This document shows, one piece after another, positions 23,997-43,274 of a stretch of 64,000 bases of DNA (the stretch's first letter is position 1; the number at the start of each line of letters is the position of its first letter). Where the stretch lies: the NCBI RefSeq assembly GCF_963422355.1, contig NC_085087.1, positions 299,001 through 363,000 on the forward strand, written 5' to 3'. The stretch comes from Corticium candelabrum. Taxonomy: Eukaryota > Porifera > Homoscleromorpha > Homosclerophorida > Plakinidae. The position numbers and the translations under genes are program-made. The notes under the pieces were generated by a model. It saw only the letters and a list, made by a program, of their open reading frames with translations. It did no database searches and was not told the origin of the DNA.

Positions 23997-26900
23997 CTAC
24001 AGCTCATCACTTCTGTGACTAGTATCAGATTCACTTTGAAATTTTGAAGAAACTATTGCTGATGTTCTGACAGGTTTCAATTTTATCTTGCCTGACAACA
24101 AACGTTGTACCCATAGACGCATCTTCTTCAAGTCAGCTCCTTCTTCCATGACATCATACCAAGCATGTTCACCCTAGCAGACTGGTAAACACATACTAAC
24201 ACACACTGAAACAGAGTATGAACTCACTTTAATGCCATCCACAACACCAAAGAAAGCGTTTGACTGTGTCATATCAATGTGGTATAAAGTCTTCCAAGTT
24301 TCATGTAGCTACAAGATGCGTACAGACAATACTTTTGTGGTATGAACTGACAGTAACGACAAATTAAATGTCCCTGCCAACAGTACATTTGACTTGAAGA
24401 CAATGCACAACAACTATAAAGTGCACATCACAAGAGCAACCGTCGTCTGCTCTGCTGTAGTTATTACACACAGGTTGCCACAGCTAATAAATCAGTATTG
24501 TAAACAAACCAATGTAACCATACACTTACATTTGGCAATGGATCAGGATCTACCCAGATAAAGTGTGTTCTGTTTTCATCAGCATAATTCCTTGCAAGGC
24601 TCTTGACAACAGAAAAGAAGGCAGCACCATCTGCGAACCAACAAACCAGACATTACTGATAGTAACTAGATTTTAGAAAGATAACACAAGCCTGGTGTCT
24701 GTGGACGAACAAATGCCACAAGCATTTTCTCCTCCTCACCATGAACCTGGAAGCAAGAGAGTCCTCAACAATGCTGAAGTGGTGTCACACTGAATTACAA
24801 ACACACCCACGTCCCATGAATATTTTCAAGTTGTACTTTTGTTAAACTCTGTCTACACATCACTAGCTTTACCAACATGTATAACCAAACACACACCTTG
24901 TCATTACTGACCTGACATTTCCACGCACAAAATCAATAATCTCTTCAGTAGAAGAAGGCTGAAAACATGAACACATTAAAAGCAGTCAACACAAAACTGC
25001 TATTGCACACATGGGAAACACAAATAACACACCATACTTACACACTGACAACCAAAATCAAACAAATTTAAACAAACAGATCAAATGTCTCAAAGCCGGT
25101 GCCTTCAATAGAGCAGCAAGTTCATACACAATTGCTGATATTGCACCCTTTCACAACAGCAACAGTGCACATGCAATTTCCAGTTTATGTTTCTGAACAA
25201 TTCGGTTTGTATGACAGACATATAACAATTGGGTTGTGTGGCAGCATATGTCTGCCTTGAATCAACTGAAATCTTGCATGTTCATCAAGATGAAATGTAC
25301 ACGTTGATTGTCTTCTTCAGTACCTGCACTATCTCATAGGCTACCAAGAAACAAACCCAAAACATACTTGCATACAGCATGTTCCTCAAATAATAACAGC
25401 CAAGGTTTTTGTAAAACACTCACTGCAAACTCAAGTAGCTGCGTACTCAGCTTATGCCACCAAGTCCCAGAGACACAATTAACTCACAAACCTCCCTATG
25501 CCAACTTCAATGCTAGTTACATGGCAAATTTTTATTATGGCCAACCAACTGCTGAGTTTGCTATGTAACTCTGTCTATACAACTACGTAATGAAAGTATT
25601 AGCTTCATTGATTGCACTTAAGAAAGTAGCACCAGTTTATGATAAACTCAATAAAAGAGCAAATCAAATTTTGTACCTCAGTCAACGTAAGATATTTCTC
25701 ATATGGTTTGTCAAATATTACAAAGTTTGCTTTCTTCACTCTCAAACTCTTTGCAAGCTAAACAAGAACAAACAAGGTTCACGCAGACAAATTGTGACCA
25801 AACAATTTAAAACATACACACCTTCTTGTCAAATGTAACAAAGAAGGGAATCAGAGGCTGGAACGTCTCAGCTGCCTTTGCAAAGTTACTGTACCCTAAA
25901 TCAAATTTTTGAATTTAATCAAAGTACGTATACACAGAGACAAAATGCAAAAGACAACCGCATCAAATAAAAATAGGAAAACACAAATAAAACACTCTAC
26001 ACCATCCTTCCACTTTTTTTACTATACTTAATTTGTTAAAAATGGCTGTGCAAAATGTACTGAACATGTGTTTGCAGTTGAGCTATGTTACAAGTACAAC
26101 AAATAACTAACTCTGAGAATGGCTACAATCTTGTTTGTATATCTGATTAAACAGTTTTATATCCATGTTGCACAAGCATTTTACCTGTACATCACCTACG
26201 CAAAACTAAAGTAACGTAACAATTGCTCATTCCATTCCACCTCCGGAAGTAAAAAGCAAACTGATTTAGATAACTACAGAGATTCGTGCAGTAACTATTG
26301 TCAAGCCTTGTACATGTACGTGACAATACCTTTGCTAAATAGAATAAAATCTTAGTAAACAGGTAAACTGTTTTTCAACAGCTTCCTAATTAACAATCAC
26401 TGTTAACGTCTTCTATACTGTTAGAAACATACTTATCATTTTATGTCATTCAAAATTGTTTTCAAAAACACAAATGTACATTGTTAATCTACAAATCATC
26501 CAATCATGAGTATTCTTTCATAAAACATGCTCCCAGATACCACTGTCTTATATTATTATATTATTATTGTTCACTGTTAGTTACAAGTAGTACAAGTAAT
26601 TTCATCTTTACATGATCAGAAATATCCAGGAAAATCAACTGCATATCATTTCACTTCCTTTAGTAACTATTGTTTCCACAATAGTAATATGGAATTACAT
26701 AACAACTGTTCCTTTTTTATTAGAAAACCAAGTAAATGACTTCAACCAACACAGAAGCCCACACTAATGAACAAAATATGTAAGTTGCTGTTGCTTCCAA
26801 GAAAATAGTCACAAAAAGATGTCAAATATTGTAAAATCTCAATTACTTACAACAAAATCTCAATTACTTACAACCATCAACATTCACATTGCCCAATTTC

Positions 26901-29900
26901 TAAAAGCTGCAACCTAAGCGTGAGATGTCAAGCATATGGAAGCACAGTAAGCATTGCTATTGAAGCAACTTGAATGATAATGTCACTCGACTTACCTATT
27001 GTCTATTTATACGATCTTGAGGAATGAGATGATAACATGTACAAATACATGTAGCTTACTTGCAAAAGGTGCTTCAGTTGCTCTAAGAATGATCTACTGT
27101 ATTGGATTCAGTTGTAACAGTACATCATTAATGTGGTGTCCGTTTTTATTAAATGCCTCTTAGGAACTTAAAAATGATGAAAGTCTCTGACAATCTTCCC
27201 ATCACCCGCAGTTCCAAGTTTAACAGCACTCGAGATTTCTACAACCTGCCTCTGCACTTCAATCAAAGTTTAAAGTTTTTCAAACTTTAACTGTCCTCAG
27301 TATCACTATGTTCCAGCTTAAAACTGTAAACAGCAGGTCCGTCACACATAAAAAACGTAGCCGCTCACATGTCATCTTTAAAAGTGGAGTTGTTGACATG
27401 ACAAGCCCTACATTGAAAGCTTAATTTCTCCATCCACAAAATAGTAATAAAAAGGCAAGAAAAAGAATCAGGCAGTTAGTGCTATGTCAGAATGTCACTT
27501 GTGTTCCCATGGGAGTTCCTCTTTCAGTAAATTTCACTATGAAATCTTTCAAATTCATACTCTAGTTGCATTATTAACAGACGGTAGGCAAAGTCACCCA
27601 AATTACAAGCAATCTAACTACCATGTCTTGTCATAAATCATGAAAACCAAAATTACACCTTTGTCATTGCTTGTTTCAAAGTATCCCACAACTTTTGCTG
27701 TATCTAACTGGTCATATTGCTTTTTCTGAGTCTTTCCAATAATTTCAGTAACAGCTGGTTGCAGCATCTACAGAAAAAAAACATTATAAACCACCACATA
27801 AAAGCAGGCATGCTACTACACTAGCTGTGTTACTTACAACTTGTAGTCTTTAATACATGTGGATAAATCTACAACCTTACTTGTTAAATTCAATGTACAC
27901 TAAGGCAAATACACATCTTTTGAGACAGAAGGGTAGATGTGTCTGAAATTTACCATACTCAATTTAATAAGCCCATAACACCATTATCTGGGCAACACGT
28001 ACCCACCACCATAAGTTTTGTACTTATCACAAATTTACTCAATAGTGGTGAATGACCTTTCTTATTGAGTTCCTCAGACATCTTGGCAGCTGCATGCATG
28101 CCACATTCACGTGCCATTTTGGCCTTACAGGTCGTTTTGGCTATACACATTCATGTTTCACCACTGCAGTTACAGTATCCCGTCCTACGTTTCCTATTCA
28201 CCATGCATTTCACTATATGCTCACTCCCATTGCATCATTTGCTGATTGACAATTCAGGGCGACTTCTTCGCTGCCAGACTTGTTTGGATCTGGTAAAGAA
28301 GCTAGCAAAGGACTTTGCAGTACCTTCCACAGAGTCCTGGTTTTTGTCTCACCAACAAAGAATACAGAAATGAGTGGATCGCTCTACATGGCCTAGGACA
28401 CATGGCACAAGATTGCTCAGCTACTCAATGATGTCAAGTTACCATCAGAATGCTTCCAGATGAATGGCACCTCTAGATATTTCTTGTACACACTGAAAAT
28501 AAAATGCACCAAACTGCACAAAGAAGTTAATACTAAATTTACTGCCATCGACAATTTCCCAAATGACAGTGCTCATTAAACTTTAACTTCCACGTTGCAT
28601 TGTGCAGTGTATTATTAAAATATCAAAATCAAACAATCCCACAAACATCCCCAAACCAACAAGTCTTACATTACACTAGGTATACCCCAAATATCAACGT
28701 CCTGTACTTCAAGCTGAATTCTCTTATGAATCATTCTCAAGTACACAACAAACAAATTTGTCTACACAAACCAACCTTGTAATTCTCAGCATAAAATCGA
28801 CATTAAATTACATTTGGTCAATATCTACAGTTAAGAGCAACTCTTCTAATACAAATAGCTAGCAGCATTTAAGAAATAATTAATTGATGCACGTACTTTT
28901 CCCCAGCTTCATACTGTATTACCTCGCTTTTATGGCATGCCATTTTACCGGAGAGAAATGGTTTAGTCAAGACATAATATCAACAACAGTCATGCCTCTG
29001 TGCACACCGGGCGTTTATTCTTGTCTAGAGCCATGATGATAGTGTCAACGCAGGCAAAACTAAACACAAAACGCAGATGTCTAGTTTTAATCTAGGCCTA
29101 TTCTAATCCCTTTGTTCCTCCTTTCCTTGTTCATCTTCGTCTGGTTCATTGTCATGCTCATTGTCTTTCTCCATGTTCCCACTGCACTTGTTGAACTTTG
29201 ATACGTTTCTTTCCTACCGTGTACGATTTCCTCCCCTTTTTCTAGTCCTTTAGTCCTTGATGTTTGTTCTCTCTGTCCTCATCCAAGGAGGGTACTCTCC
29301 AAGGAGGGTACAGTCGTCTGGATATTCGAAGCTCTTCTCAGCTATAACGGTATGCCATTTTAGTTGCAGCAGTGCTTGGTCAGGCTCCCTGCTAAAGTAA
29401 TAACAGTATGCTAAAAAAGTAAAGTAATACCATATTAAACTGTAATAGTACACGTATCTCTCTATGTGATACAACAAATCAGAAATTTTTACAATCTCTC
29501 TAAGAATGACCATTATCCTTCCAAAAGTTACCTTTGAAGCTGAACTACAGCTTACAAACACATAAACTGTATTACAAAGAGTACTGACCTTTAAAATATA
29601 TGGAGCCAATACCTCCATTGCTCTGTGAAAAAGCGACATTAGTATGAAAAAGCAACAATTATGTTGAATCTTTCATTATCTCACCGTTGTCCAAGATAGA
29701 AGTGAGGAGATGGTCTGTCTTTACTATAAATAAGAATAGTGCCTGGTGATGGAATTTCTAGCAACACATTTAGAGAATAAGTCACATAATACAGTGTTTG
29801 ACACTTAAACCTGGTTTACAAGATGACGCTGACAACGCTCGCGACACTCGTGAGAAGACGCCGAGTAGGTGTCAAAATGCTGATGCTGGAGCTGTACCAT

Positions 29901-32010
29901 TTACAATACATGTATCATTTGATGAGCGTCAGCAACGAGCCACTATGAGCATGCTCATCATGATCGTCTACCGTGAATACAAAAGTCTTTGATTGGGTTT
30001 TCATTTCCTGAGTTTTCTCCCTCACCAAGTTGTTGCAGAGACGCTTCCACACTATTTGGCAGCCTGCTGCTGGGAGCCTGCTTTTGATACGTTTTTCCAA
30101 GCGTTTTTCTTGCGCCTCATATCTCTAATAACTTGATCTGCCGCAACTTGCGACAAGCAGCCGTACCTACCCGTATACACTTTTGGTAGGCTTCTCTTCC
30201 ATAGTTTACTTCTGGTTATTTCACTCCTAGATTTGATCTCTGATTTGTCAACAAAAGACACGTGTTTCCGATAGACATTAGAGCACTTCCGGTTTGGATG
30301 CTAGAGTTGAACTTTAATCAACTCTAGCATTGGCAACGCTAACAACGCTTGCTGACAACACTCGTGACGCGACGTGCGAGTGTTTATAATATGACGCCTG
30401 CCCGAGCGTCGTCGCTATCGTCCTTGCTAGCGTCGCGAGCATCGACAGCGTTATATTGTAACCTAGCTTTAGTAACAAAACTGAAACATAACTAAATTAT
30501 GCAAAAATTGAATGCACAAGCTATGACACTTACAATATGAAAAATAAATCCTTTCAAGACTGTGTAAACCTCAATTAATTGAAAATATAACTACTACCAA
30601 TGCTCAATCACGTTTTAATCTAGTGACATTCTATATCTAATCATGCAATTGAAAATGCCTGAGAAACATCTTATGTAATGTCTACTGTATTATAATTAAA
30701 ATCATATAACTGTTGAAAACTCACATAATTCTTAATTATTGAAGAAATGAATGCAGCTTTTAACATCAAATTCACAAAGTTAATGTTAATACATTCTTCA
30801 GATTCAGAATGTAATTTTCATATCTAAAACTTCATACACTGAATAATACGCATTCAAGAACAAGATGCAGGTACAAGATGCAAGACCAAGGTAAGTCTCT
30901 TTCTACACCACTGACAGAAACAAATCCAAGATTTCTAGAAGGGGGAGCACACTTCTGGCTTTCTGAAGTACCGTAACCAGAAAATGTTGGCTAAAGTTTC
31001 AATTTAGCAATTTGGTGATTGACAGGAGAATCACCAGAATTAAAATTCTGAATATTATTAGAACGTCCCCTGGCACGAGCATACCTCTTGTATCAATGCC
31101 AGTGTATCAAACATGCATAGCCATTGCCAGTCTCTCTCTTACAGAATACCTCTACAAAGCTCAAAGCTGTATCCATGGTCATCATGTTTACCCCGACACC
31201 TGGAGCTCTTCATTGGTGAAGATTTCTTGGACTCCCACTTAGATGGACTGCATTCATCTCCACATGCGTGCAATACCTGCATTGAAATACTAGACCTACA
31301 CAAGGCAAATAAAGGAAACACACCATGTAACTCTCATGATCTGATGACACCATACACGTTGACGAAATTCATAACCCACCAAATATTAATGTTGCCAAAC
31401 TTTCCCAGTCTACAATATGACATCATAAAGATATACAGTAACTGCATTTTCATTAATTCTCCATCAATGTAATTCCCTTGATGTCCAAGAATCTTAATAT
31501 CTAATTCCCTCTCCCAGTATGCACAGAATTCTGTACCACAGAATTTGACTACAAGCCGTTCAAGTGCTGGTCCTTCACAATGTTGGAGATGAATAAGATA
31601 ATAAAAAGAATGAAACAGTGTGACAAGAAGCTTTTGAAAGGCTTCAGCAAACACTGCTAACACTCAAATAGCAGAAGCAACAGCTCACAATGAGCACAAC
31701 AAAGTTGATGAGTATCCTATTAAACTCTAGCAGTGATTGACTCCAGTGTATTTAGTAATTTATGCAATCGAAGCTCTTTAATTTCACAAGACAGTCTGAC
31801 TATGAAACTATTAAGGGAGCATCTCCAATTATCAAATATTCCCTCCAATCCAAACGACGTTTGAAATTGGGTGAGTAGGGTGGAGAACTGTTTAAATTGA
31901 AAACGTCTAACACTACACTGTAGCCTAGCCCACCGATAATGTCATCTCTACAACACAACACGCTAAGCTGCATGTCAATATATACTCACGCGATAAGTTA
32001 TTTGTGTCTC

Positions 32011-32095
<85 letters not shown>

Positions 32096-33917
32096 TCTCA
32101 AATTTCTCCTCCCCACGACCACATTTCATTATAAGACCTACGGCAAAAAACGTTTCGTGTCCGACTACAGATCAGTATAGGAACGATTCATGCAAGTGAC
32201 CAAACGGCGACGAAAAAACCTCACAACGTTCCATCGCCCCATCCTTTTGTATTGTAGCTAGGGATTGAAAACTGAGAAACGCCTTCAGAAGCTGAAAGCC
32301 ACCTACAGTCAACTATTCACATGTCCCATACTACACTATGATCAATCTCATATTACACTACACTGTGCTGTATCTAACACTGTTGATAGTCAATGCTTGC
32401 CGATATCAATTGTCAGTAAATACCATACCACTGTTATTACAACAAAACTGAGTGCATACAGACTACTTATACTGTACATTTCCAGGCCTAGATACATAAT
32501 TACTAGGAAATTTGAATGTTTACTTCCATGACAACAGCAGGGTTTCAACAAATACGTCTTGTCTAGCTAGGACACGGTGTTTCAGTAGATGGTCAGAAAA
32601 CTCCGTCGGACGTGTTACTCACCAATGCGAGGTGCCTACGGATACCCTAAAACTAGTTTAACATAAAACATGTTTAGAACTACAACTATGTAGAAAAGAA
32701 GGGTCTGCACCTATGTCTGGTTGTCCGGAACCTTAACACTCTTGTCTGAGGGTGTGTTGGAGTGCAGTGTTACATTTATAGAATAAACAGAGCAAAAGAA
32801 GGTGAAATGGCTCAGGATCCTTTGGCAAGCGTCATCATAACATAAAGTGACAGTTAAACCTGTTTACTTGAGCTAAACTACCAGGTCTGTTTAGGTTTAG
32901 GATTAAACAATTTTAATGCTAATAGAGACATACTCGAATTGTAAACCCCTTTAGCCTTCTAAATATGTTTAGCCTCTAGTAGAGACATGATTTAATTAGC
33001 AATTTATGAGTGCTGTCTATCTCCAAAGACCCCTTGAAGCATCAGGAACACAGGCACCAGAAACCTCTTGACATAGAGATTCGATTTTTCTGTTTTCTGT
33101 GTGAGAACTACATACACTTTTTGTACTACCAATACGACTTCAGCATCCATCTCACTGTGAGAGAGTGAGCGCTGCTACTACTACTACTACTACTACTGAG
33201 AGACATAGTGTATTTGAATAAAAGTACTACGTACATATACTATAAATAAAATATACATACATTAATGTGTCCACAAAGTTTACTACTACTACTACTACTA
33301 CTGAGAAGATATGGTGTATTTGAAACAATAGCAGACTACGTATACACAAACGGCAACCTACAGCGAATGGCAATAAACTATTACTACTACTAAACAATTA
33401 CTGTCATATACAATAGTACAACTTTTACTACTACTATGTCATGTACAGTAAAGTCACTAAGCTGAGGAGGCCAGGTGCCCCTCAGACGTAGCCAGGAGAA
33501 TATTGTTTTCCGGCCTGACGTAGCGTTTGCACCTGCTGCCCCTGATGCACATTATGGAAGCTCTTAGGAGTGCGAACCCGAGTCGACATCTTAGCCAGTT
33601 GATCACGCTACCGTATGGAGTGTCCTTTTTCTCAGATATCATTGAGGCCAGCTTTTTGGTAAATGACGTTGTAAGCTTGCTCATGCCACTACTACTACTA
33701 CTGAGAAGATATGGTGTATTTGAAACAATAGCAGACTACGTATACACAAACGGCAACCTACAGCGAATGGCAATAAACTATTACTACTACTAAACAATTA
33801 TTGTCATATACAATAGTACAACTTTTACTACTACTATGTCATGTACAGTAAAGTCACTAAGCTGAGGAGGCCAGGTGCCCCTCAGACGTAGCCAGGAGAA
33901 TATTGTTTTCCGGCCTG

Positions 33918-33957
<40 letters not shown>

Positions 33958-36105
33958 GATGAGTAGATGTTGACTATAGCTTATCTTGATAGTTTAGGCA
34001 TAATAACGTAAGGTAGTAACTGTCTCTTAGTGGTAACCATCTTTAGTTGTTTGTTTTGCTGCGTGGGTGTTATCTGTCAGCTGCTAATATTTGGTGTTTT
34101 GGCTTTTTGAAATATACTACTACTACTACTACTACTTAGTGAGGCTTGCCTCACTAAGTAGATTGTGACGTTGACTTAAGTGGGTTTGTTTAATTGAATG
34201 GATTGATATAGTGTTGTGTTGAGTGCCGTTGTAGTGGCTTTTGTAGTATGGGCATGACCGGTGGATGCTTTTGCTGAGTAATAAACTATATATATTACTA
34301 CTACTACTGAGAGACATAGTGTATTTGAATAAAAGTACTACGTACATATACTACTACTACTACTACTACTACCACTACTACTACTACCACTACTACTACT
34401 ACCACTTCTACTACTGCATATGCTCAACCTCTTCTAGATACTCTTATGAATTAATATTTCATTGCTTTTCCTTTTCCACCAAACTGTGCATGCTAAGCAA
34501 CCTCTTCTACCCTCTTCGGACACTTCTATTCCAAAAAGAGCAGAAGAGGCAAAAGAAAGTTTAATAAGAAACTCAATCTAACATATCTTTTTTTCTGACA
34601 GAAACTGACTGATCGATCACCTGTCAGAAAAACAGACTAAGCAGTCTCTTCAAGCTCCAGACAAGGGTGTGTGTCACTCGTAGAAATTAGCCACTGAATT
34701 GACAGACTAGGTATGTGTAGTAGACATACCAGATGTGAATCTATCGAATAGCCCACCAGGACCGAGTCCCCTTAGCCAGCCAGCCAGCTTCCAGCTTAGC
34801 GTTCCATAACCAAATGCTATATTAAGCCACATTTACACGAGGCTCGCTAAATTGTGTCCCAGGTTCGACCCGGGCCTAGCTCTGGTTTGCGTTCACACGT
34901 TCATAGCCACAACCGGCATTTCAGCTATAGATGCTTAGGGTCTGAAGTGCAAGTCAATCACGTGGTCTATAGACACAATGGCAGGACGCAAAGTGTACTA
35001 TGGACTGGTGAAGAGGTAACAACACTCATTAGGATATGGGGAGATGAAACTTGAAATGCACGTGAGATGATCGAGTTCACAATCTTCTGTAATGATTAAC
35101 TGCATGAGCACTAGTCAACGATGGATAGTGCTATGTCATCACTGGGGCACTGCCCGGTATTCGAAAGTGAGCTGTGCTTGTGAGTCCAGAACCCAACTCA
35201 ACCCGAATAATTGTTATGTAAATACATAATCCTGAGTTCAGCCTGGGTCAGGCCCGGGTCTGATAAAGTCGTTTAAACGAGGCCTAAGAGTACTTTCAGC
35301 TAAGCTCAAAAGACTACCAGTGTCACTAATAATCACATATGTAGAATCACGTCCAAATCTCATGAGCAAATGAGTTTCAATGCTATAAACATAATTACGT
35401 GAATCACCTTTCTCAAATGTCAAAAATAGGCATGGCTAGGCTGGAAGGTCTTTGGGACCGGGGGACCCTAGGCCTACTGCAAAATTCTGAATCCATACAG
35501 ACACTGTCACAGCACTACTTGGCCGTTACTATATATAGGATAATGTGAAACTATCATTTATTACTGGCACCTTACACATTTAGGAGAATAATAACAACCT
35601 ACTTTACATTGCTAGGATATTAATTAATTAAACCTTTCAGTTAAATTTTATTCTTACGAAGAGCCTTGACTAGAGCATAACTCTCAATCATATTGATTGT
35701 AGCAGTACGAACATTTTCCTTCTGCAACAACTGAGACGTCATCTAGATAAGAAATAAGTAAAATCACTACTGTAACCAGAGGCTCCGCCTCGGGTTAAAC
35801 TGTAGAATAACTACAAAGCTGCAAGACAGTGGAGTTACCTCTAAAGTCATTTCCAGTTGTTCCCAGTTGTTTTTTGAAGTTTCTTTATCTTTCACCGGAT
35901 CTAAGACATGTCCTGGCGGTACGTAAAACAGAACAACCAGCAGTGGATGTTTCTTGACGGCGGCGTGAAATGTGTCCGCATTCAAAGAAAGCACGCGACG
36001 TTTCCCATCATGCTGAGGCCAGCGAGGGTTTTCATGCTCATGCAGAGCACAAACGCAGTAAATAGCAACAAGAAAGAAAACCACCGCACAACGTCTTTGA
36101 CTCAT
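23997..36105 (-). CDS. CASQ: Calsequestrin-like ER calcium-binding protein
   Basis: Twelve exons on the minus strand give 395 aa, about the length of vertebrate calsequestrins: 36105-35839, 35742-35658, 29757-29685, 29622-29589, 27767-27659, 25895-25822, 25757-25677, 24958-24908, 24746-24692, 24630-24530, 24308-24228, 24173-23997. Signal peptide 1-20 (MSQRRCAVVFFLVAIYCVCA). Family landmarks in order: VVLFYVPPG (first thioredoxin fold), VKALQIPSPGTILIYSKD, TAKVVGYFETSNDK, FQPLIPFFVTFDKKLAKSL, STEEIIDFVRGN, FIWVDPDPLP, GVVDGI and LWVQRLLSGKI. These match calsequestrin's IGYFKSKDSE, PYIPFFATFD, EEIVNFVEEH, IIWIDPDDFP, IGVVNVTD and WLEDVLEGEI. There is no acidic tail; the C-terminus is basic and Ser-rich and ends SDEL, a KDEL-type ER retrieval signal. 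The donor of exon 8 is uncertain (24908 or 24917) and the intron after exon 9 has a GC donor. Expected role: ER-luminal calcium buffering. Confidence 0.9.
25896..27658. other. Calsequestrin-like intron, nothing identified
   Basis: Very AT-rich single-copy-looking DNA without recognisable element ends. The 27768-29588 intron is similar. On its minus strand around 29110-29190 there is a short acidic frame (DNEHDNEPDEDEQ) of unknown origin. Confidence 0.3.
29806..30471. mobile_element. MITE family F, long copy
   Basis: Terminal inverted repeats taaacctggtttacaagatg (left) and, inward from the right, taaagctaggttacaatata are both followed by acgctg and gctcgcgac. About 666 bp, inside the 5.9-kb intron of the calsequestrin-like gene. 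No coding capacity. Related to 3976-4140. Confidence 0.65.
30472..32010. other. Calsequestrin-like intron, nothing identified
   Basis: Open frames near 31110-31660 exist on both strands but have no family signature and no splice-compatible link to the neighbouring gene. Confidence 0.3.
32016..32091 (+). repeat. (TG)n microsatellite
   Basis: About 38 TG units in the large calsequestrin intron. 32092-33170 has no recognisable gene or element. Confidence 0.95.
33172..34414. repeat. (CTA)n-punctuated repeat block with a 218-bp duplication
   Basis: Seven or so ctactacta runs separate other segments. The segment 33302-33520 is repeated almost identically at 33701-33919 (one or two differences noticed). 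A second segment, gagagacatagtgtatttga onward, occurs at about 33198-33245 and 34309-34352. The unit between the long copies (33521-33700), on the minus strand, contains gcgtgatcaactggctaaga and a ggttcgcactcc box, which could be a tRNA-like SINE head. Confidence 0.75.
34824..35287. mobile_element. MITE family D, copy 1
   Basis: The left end is taagccacatttacacgagg and the right end, read inward, is cttaggcctcgtttaaacga. The interior has many ccaggttcgacccgggc-type strings. A copy in the opposite orientation lies at about 54738-55210; the two share the string cacagctcactytcgaat read on opposite strands. Confidence 0.6.
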
Positions 36106-36209
36106 TTGTTTACACCAGGTTCCCGTATGCTTGCTAGATGGCCGAAAGGTCACTGAATTTTGCGTGCCGTCTTTGTGGTAAAAGTTAGATTCATTTGCGT
36201 GTAAATGTT
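36106..36209. promoter_or_regulatory. Presumed bidirectional promoter
   Basis: Only 104 bp separate the start codons of the calsequestrin-like (-) and acylphosphatase (+) genes. The interval holds agatggccg, a fit to the YY1-type AANATGGC core, and no TATA box. Shared promoter use is inferred from spacing. Confidence 0.5.
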
Positions 36210-43117
<6,908 letters not shown>

Positions 43118-43274
43118 AGATGATCATATGCAGTGACACATAGATCATACATACGATAAAGATTTATGCACCATCAATTCCACAGACAAACATACGTATT
43201 ACAAAGAGAAAATATGAAAAAGTCATAAACCAAGCCATTACAGTGACATGGAGTGTTGGAATCTGTTCAATGCA

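Noticed and set aside
29250..29639. 129-aa minus-strand frame ending GEYPPWMRTERTNIKD
   Set aside because: It contains the true 34-nt calsequestrin exon 4 (29589-29622), but the rest runs through intron sequence. The last part may be retroelement debris; not identifiable.
34117..34414. Tyrosine-rich protein from (CTA)n/(TAC)n runs
   Set aside because: Translation of a trinucleotide repeat.
35767..36153. A single-exon secreted protein of 128 aa starting at 36153
   Set aside because: The upstream codon is GTG, not ATG, and the frame past 35839 is intron. It is exon 1 of the calsequestrin-like gene starting at 36105.
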